NCBI GenBank assembly: GCA_036258795.1
Contig: DATACZ010000026.1
Location: forward strand, 50,790 to 114,789
Length of the DNA stretch: 64,000 nt
Source of the DNA: DATACZ01 sp036258795
GTDB lineage: Bacteria > Actinomycetota > CADDZG01 > JAHWKV01
Direction of reading: 5' to 3'
Each line of letters starts with the position of its first letter. Within the stretch, counting starts at the first letter, position 1. The translations under genes and the position numbers were made by a program. A model generated the notes under the pieces. The model was not told the origin of the DNA. It saw nothing but the letters and a program-made list of their open reading frames with translations, and did not search any database. Below, piece after piece: positions 60,359-64,000 of the stretch.

Positions 60359-61524
60359 GGGCTGCGCACAGGATCGAGTCGCTCCCCCCTTATCTCTTCG
60401 CCGAGCTCGACAGGAAGGTCTCCGAGACCAAAGCCAAAGGGGTCGACGTGATCTCATTCGCCATCGGAGACCCCGACCGGCCCACTCCAGCTCACATAGT
60501 GGAAGCAGGAGCGCGGGCTCTGGCGGATCCGGCCAACCATCGTTATCCGTCCTACTACGGCATGCATGAGCTGAGAGAGGCGATAGCCGGCTACTACTGG
60601 AGGCGGTTCGAGGTATCCATCGACCCTGAGACTCAGGTTCTGCCGTTGATTGGATCGAAGGAGGGAATAGCCCATCTGGCTACCGCATTCGTGGATCCCG
60701 GGGACGCCGTGCTTGTCTCGGAACCCGGTTATCCGGTGTACGCAACAAGCGCCATCCTGGCAGGAGGGAGTGCGATCTCCATTCCTTTGACCGCCAACGA
60801 AGGTTTTCTTCCTCGTCTGGACCAGGTTTCCCCGGACGATGCAGCAGCATCAAAGATCCTGTGGCTCAATTTTCCCGGCAACCCCACCTCGGCGGTGGCC
60901 GACCTGGATCTCTTTGAGGCGGCAGTCGATCTTTGCCGGAAGCATGACCTCCTGCTGGCCCACGATGCCGCCTATGTGGAGCTCACCTACGACGGATACA
61001 CAGCTCCCAGCGTGCTTCAGGCAAGGGGAGCCGAGGATGTCGCTATCGAGTTCGGCTCGCTTTCCAAGACCTACAACATGACCGGATGGAGGGTCGGCTG
61101 GGTGGTTGGAGCGGCCGAGGCCATAGAGGCTATCGGCAGGGTCAAGACCAACATCGACTCCGGGATTTTCAATGCTTTGCAAAGGGCCGGGATAGTTGCC
61201 CTTACCGGTCCACAGGAGTGCATCCAAGACAGCGTCGAGGTCTACCGGCGAAGGCGAGATGCTGTCGTAGAGGCGCTCAACTCGAGCGGGTGGACGCTCA
61301 AGGCTCCGCTGGGATCGATCTACGTCTGGGCGCCCGTACCGAGCGGAGAGACCTCAATTAGCTTTTCGCAGTTCCTCCTGGAGGAGGCCGGAGTAGTAGT
61401 AGCACCAGGCTCCGGTTACGGAGCCCACGGGGAAGGATACGTCAGATTTTCGCTCACCCTTCCCGACGACCGGCTCGATGATGGCATGGAGCGGGTCGCC
61501 CGGGCAATGAGGAGCAGGACTTGA
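60355..61524 (+). CDS. dapL: LL-diaminopimelate aminotransferase (class I/II aminotransferase)
   Basis: 389 residues from TTG 60355. The PLP lysine is in FGSLSKTYNMTGWRVGWVVG. IGDPDRPTPAHIV, YPSYYGMHELREAIA, NFPGNPTSAV and HDAAYVEL are fold-type I features. Coupling to dapF suggests the DapL route, which turns tetrahydrodipicolinate directly into LL-DAP. This activity is inferred from position and overall pattern; another aminotransferase function cannot be excluded. Confidence 0.82.
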   Translation: MRAAHRIESLPPYLFAELDRKVSETKAKGVDVISFAIGDPDRPTPAHIVEAGARALADPANHRYPSYYGMHELREAIAGYYWRRFEVSIDPETQVLPLIGSKEGIAHLATAFVDPGDAVLVSEPGYPVYATSAILAGGSAISIPLTANEGFLPRLDQVSPDDAAASKILWLNFPGNPTSAVADLDLFEAAVDLCRKHDLLLAHDAAYVELTYDGYTAPSVLQARGAEDVAIEFGSLSKTYNMTGWRVGWVVGAAEAIEAIGRVKTNIDSGIFNALQRAGIVALTGPQECIQDSVEVYRRRRDAVVEALNSSGWTLKAPLGSIYVWAPVPSGETSISFSQFLLEEAGVVVAPGSGYGAHGEGYVRFSLTLPDDRLDDGMERVARAMRSRT

Positions 61525-62843
61525 GCCCGATGAACGAAGCCCGGGAACGAGTCGTGCTGGTCGGGCTGGCGCGCTCATCGGCTCAGCTCGAGGAGAGCGA
61601 GGCCTCTTTGGAGGAGCTGGCGCAACTGGCCGAAACCGCGGGCGCGGAGGCGGTGGACCGCGTGGTTCAGGTGAGGCCTACCCCTGACCCCGCCACCTAC
61701 GTCGGCAAGGGTAAGGCGATGCAGATCGTCGAGCGGGCCCGCCACTTGAAGGCCAACGCAATCGTGTTCGACGACGAGCTGGCACCCGCCCAGGGAAGGA
61801 ACCTGGAGGATCTGGCAGGGGTGAACCCACTGGCCCCCGACGCCATGAAGATCATCGACCGGACCGGCCTGATATTGGATGTCTTCGCCCAGCACGCCCA
61901 CTCCGCCGAGGGGAAGCTGCAAGTGGAGCTGGCTCAGATGAACTACTTGATCCCCCGGCTCCGTGGTTGGGGCGAGGTCATGAGCCGGATCGGTGGACGT
62001 GGCTTCGCCGGTGGAGGTGCCGGTCCCGGCCTGGGCACGCGTGGGCCCGGCGAGACCAAGCTGGAGGTGGACCGCCGGCGGATCAACCGGAGGCTTAACA
62101 AGCTTCGACAGGAGCTCAAGGAAGTGGAGCGGACCCGGGAAATCAAACGGCGCCAAAGGGTGCGCTCGGGCATTCCCCAGATCAGCCTGGTGGGTTACAC
62201 CAACGCCGGGAAGTCCACGCTGCTGAACGCCCTCACGGGGGCAGGCGTTTTGGTGGAGGACCGCCTGTTCTCCACGCTCGACCCGACCTCCAGGCGGCTC
62301 GAGCTGCCGGACGGTAGAACCGCGGTCTTGACCGACACAGTGGGGTTTGTGAGAAAGCTCCCGCACCAGCTGGTTGAGGCGTTTCGCTCCACGCTGGAGC
62401 AGACCACCAATTCGGATCTTCTGCTCCATGTCATAGACGCCAGCCAGTCCGACCAGCAGGCCCGCGTGTCGGCCGTGGACCAAGTGCTAGCCGACATCGG
62501 AGCCTCGGAGGTTCCCAGGGTTCTGGCGCTCCACAAGTCGGACTTGATCCCTCCAAATGGCCGGGAGCGCTTGATCAGCCTGTTTCCCGACGGGGTATTC
62601 ATCTCGAGCCTGACCGGTGAGGGGCTCGACGAGCTTCTGGAAGCTGTGGCCGCCAGGCTAAATCCGTCCAACCGAGTGGCGGCTTTTCGCATCCCCTACG
62701 ACCGAGCCGATTTGCGTAGCTTGCTCTATGCCCACGGTGAGGTCCTGGAGGAGTCCGCCGCCTCCGAGGGCATCACGCTCAGGGTGAAAGCATCTCCGAC
62801 GATCATGGGACGATTGCGCGAGTTCATGGTCTCGAACCCTTAG
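61521..62843 (+). CDS. hflX: GTPase HflX
   Basis: 440 residues from TTG 61521 (TTGA overlap with dapL); ATG 61530 is an alternative start. The N-terminal HflX domain holds PDPATYVGKGKAMQI, VFDDELAPAQGRNLED and DRTGLILDVFAQHAHSAEG. A Gly-rich GGRGFAGGGAGPGLGTRGPGE loop precedes the G domain with SLVGYTNAGKSTLLN and DTVGFVRKLPHQL. HflX splits stalled or stressed ribosomes. Confidence 0.96.
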   Translation: MSPMNEARERVVLVGLARSSAQLEESEASLEELAQLAETAGAEAVDRVVQVRPTPDPATYVGKGKAMQIVERARHLKANAIVFDDELAPAQGRNLEDLAGVNPLAPDAMKIIDRTGLILDVFAQHAHSAEGKLQVELAQMNYLIPRLRGWGEVMSRIGGRGFAGGGAGPGLGTRGPGETKLEVDRRRINRRLNKLRQELKEVERTREIKRRQRVRSGIPQISLVGYTNAGKSTLLNALTGAGVLVEDRLFSTLDPTSRRLELPDGRTAVLTDTVGFVRKLPHQLVEAFRSTLEQTTNSDLLLHVIDASQSDQQARVSAVDQVLADIGASEVPRVLALHKSDLIPPNGRERLISLFPDGVFISSLTGEGLDELLEAVAARLNPSNRVAAFRIPYDRADLRSLLYAHGEVLEESAASEGITLRVKASPTIMGRLREFMVSNP

Positions 62844-62923
62844 CTTTCCTGCAGCCCTTCACCGTGCTCGGCCCATGCGCCACCCCCTAGTTGGTTGAGT
62901 CCACCGCCCGCGAGGGCGCCGAG

Positions 62924-63841
62924 ATGATAGGCATGGTTGCGCGGGCCAAGGTGAATCTGAGCCTTCACATCAAGGGTGTGGGCTCAAGCGGTTACCACGA
63001 GGTGGAAACGGTTCTGCAGTCCATAACCCTCCATGACGAGCTCTTCATCCAGCCTTCCAGGGCAACGCGCGTGCACGTGGAGTGGGCGACAGGGGTGGCG
63101 GGTTCGCTCCCCGGGCAGCCGGATATCGTCGAGAAAACGATTGGCATTGCCCAGGCGATTCTCGAGGGCCTACCTAATGTAAGCGTGCGTATAGTCAAGA
63201 AGATTCCAATCGGTGCCGGCCTCGGCGGTGCCAGCGCCGATGCCGCGGCCACTATCCGGGGCCTGCTTGCACTGAATCGCCGGACAGCGCCGCCGGGAGT
63301 CATCGTCGACATCGCGTCGAGGATCGGGGTGGACGTGGCTTTCTGTCTGGCGGGCGGCACGGCATTGGGCACCGGAAGGGGCGATGTGCTGAGGAACCTT
63401 CCTTATGCCGGAACGCTGTGGTGGGTGGTGGGAGTTCCGAGCTCACCACTGGAAACCCGGGCGGTTTACAAGCGTTTCGATGAGATCGGTGCTACCGGAA
63501 CAAACACAGCCGAAAACCTCGTCGCAGCCCTGGCATCCGGCGACCTGGGTGACATCGCTACCGCCCTTGTCAACGATCTCGAGACTGCCGCATTCGATTT
63601 GCTGCCCGAGCTGGACGGCCTCAAGCGGGAAATGGTTCAGGCGGGGGCGCTTGGATCGGTAATGACTGGCAGCGGCTCGGCCATCATCGGCCTGTGCCGG
63701 GACTCATCGCATGCGAGAGCTGTCGCCGAAGGCGTTCGAAAGTCCTTTTCCCGGGTCGAGATTGCCTCGAGCGCCAGGACAGGGAGCGAGATGATGAGAT
63801 CCCAGAGCACGGCAAGCGGGGCCCGATTGGTCTGGCGATAA
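62924..63841 (+). CDS. ispE: 4-diphosphocytidyl-2-C-methyl-D-erythritol kinase
   Basis: 305 residues from ATG 62924 after a GAGGG site; TTG 62891 and ATG 62933 are alternatives. GHMP-kinase features: RAKVNLSLHIKGVGSSGYHEV, the ATP loop KKIPIGAGLGGASADAAA and a C-terminal ALGSVMTGSGSAIIGL segment. It phosphorylates CDP-ME in the MEP pathway to isoprenoids. The only MEP gene in the window. Confidence 0.94.
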   Translation: MIGMVARAKVNLSLHIKGVGSSGYHEVETVLQSITLHDELFIQPSRATRVHVEWATGVAGSLPGQPDIVEKTIGIAQAILEGLPNVSVRIVKKIPIGAGLGGASADAAATIRGLLALNRRTAPPGVIVDIASRIGVDVAFCLAGGTALGTGRGDVLRNLPYAGTLWWVVGVPSSPLETRAVYKRFDEIGATGTNTAENLVAALASGDLGDIATALVNDLETAAFDLLPELDGLKREMVQAGALGSVMTGSGSAIIGLCRDSSHARAVAEGVRKSFSRVEIASSARTGSEMMRSQSTASGARLVWR

Positions 63842-63877
63842 GACGGGTAACTGTCTGTCACATAGGGAGATTTGGCC

Positions 63878-64000
63878 ATGCCGAAGTCAAAACACGGCCC
63901 TAGTGTCAAGAATCCGGACACTTACGAAGCACTCCGTGACAAGGGGATGTCCAAAGAGCGTGCAGCCAAGATATCGAACGCTCAAAAGAACAAGGGTCAG
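63878..64000 (+). CDS. small conserved basic protein, DUF7218-like (cut by window edge)
   Basis: An ATG at 63878 follows an AGGGAGA site by 7 bases and opens a frame that runs off the window after 41 codons. It begins MPKSKHGPSVKNPDTYEALR, then DKGMSKERAAKISNAQKNKG. This start recurs in short basic proteins common in actinobacteria that often carry a Rho-N/SAP-like helical part further on. Function unknown; the end is missing. Confidence 0.7.
   Translation, partial: MPKSKHGPSVKNPDTYEALRDKGMSKERAAKISNAQKNKGQ

Noticed and set aside
1..64000. CRISPR arrays, rRNA genes, insertion-sequence transposases, tRNA-Sec (selC)
   Set aside because: No regularly spaced repeats, rRNA signatures, transposase motifs or long-arm tRNA with a TCA anticodon were recognised. 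A covariance search for selC would be decisive.

Overview
The window is GC-rich bacterial chromosome with tightly packed, often overlapping genes. It most likely comes from an uncultured, deep-branching member of the Actinomycetota. Evidence: a mec-cysO-cysM-murI-MBL-rph-rdgB block in the order I know from Mycobacterium; a mycothiol-dependent maleylpyruvate-isomerase-type protein; and a palindromic CGAAC-N4-GTTCG LexA box inside the recA promoter. Genes for RNase Y, LL-diaminopimelate aminotransferase and selenocysteine-containing glycine-reductase-type proteins argue against an ordinary Streptomyces or Mycobacterium relative. This assignment is inference from gene content, not a phylogeny.

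Layout. 1-2.1 kb: the 3' end of glgB and a GH57 glycosidase. 2.1-8.4 kb: a selenocysteine-containing selD, then the protein-bound-sulfide cysteine pathway (mec, cysO, cysM), murI, a metallo-beta-lactamase-fold protein, rph, rdgB and a DUF983 membrane protein. 8.4-13.1 kb: an accessory, partly decayed stretch with tRNA-Leu, tRNA-Lys and tRNA-His, a tRNA-Met-like fragment, two frameshifted genes, a HicB-like protein and a DHFR-family protein. 13.1-20 kb: a FAD amine oxidase-like gene facing a grdE-grdB-grdC-like operon whose grdB has an in-frame UGA, then a phytoene-desaturase-like flavoprotein. 20-24.6 kb: pheA, an intradiol-dioxygenase-like lipoprotein and the three-gene NAD(P) transhydrogenase.

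24.9-45.6 kb is a long housekeeping run: promoter plus attenuator-like hairpin, rimP-nusA-ylxR-infB-DUF503-rbfA-nrnA-truB-ribF, rpsO-pnp, an M16 protease, dapB, a truncated globin, dapA, rnj and ftsK. 45.6-53.6 kb: a TPR protein, rodZ, a winged-helix protein, pgsA, cinA, thpR and a DinB/SCP2-type protein. 53.6-64 kb: SOS-regulated recA-recX, rny behind a structured leader with a terminator hairpin, miaB, miaA, dapF, dapL, hflX, ispE and the start of a small conserved protein.

Themes. (1) Selenium: SelD makes selenophosphate and is itself a selenoprotein, and GrdB is a second one; selA, selB, selC, grdA and grdD are not visible here. (2) Lysine/peptidoglycan: dapB, dapA, dapF, dapL and murI. 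(3) RNA processing and decay: PNPase, RNase J, RNase Y, RNase PH and NrnA. (4) Translation start: many genes begin with TTG or GTG overlapping the previous stop; ftsK appears to start at AUA, and miaB and a winged-helix gene show no ATG/GTG/TTG at the expected N-terminus. (5) A dispersed repeat sits directly in front of, and supplies the start codon to, nusA, the DUF503 gene and dapF.
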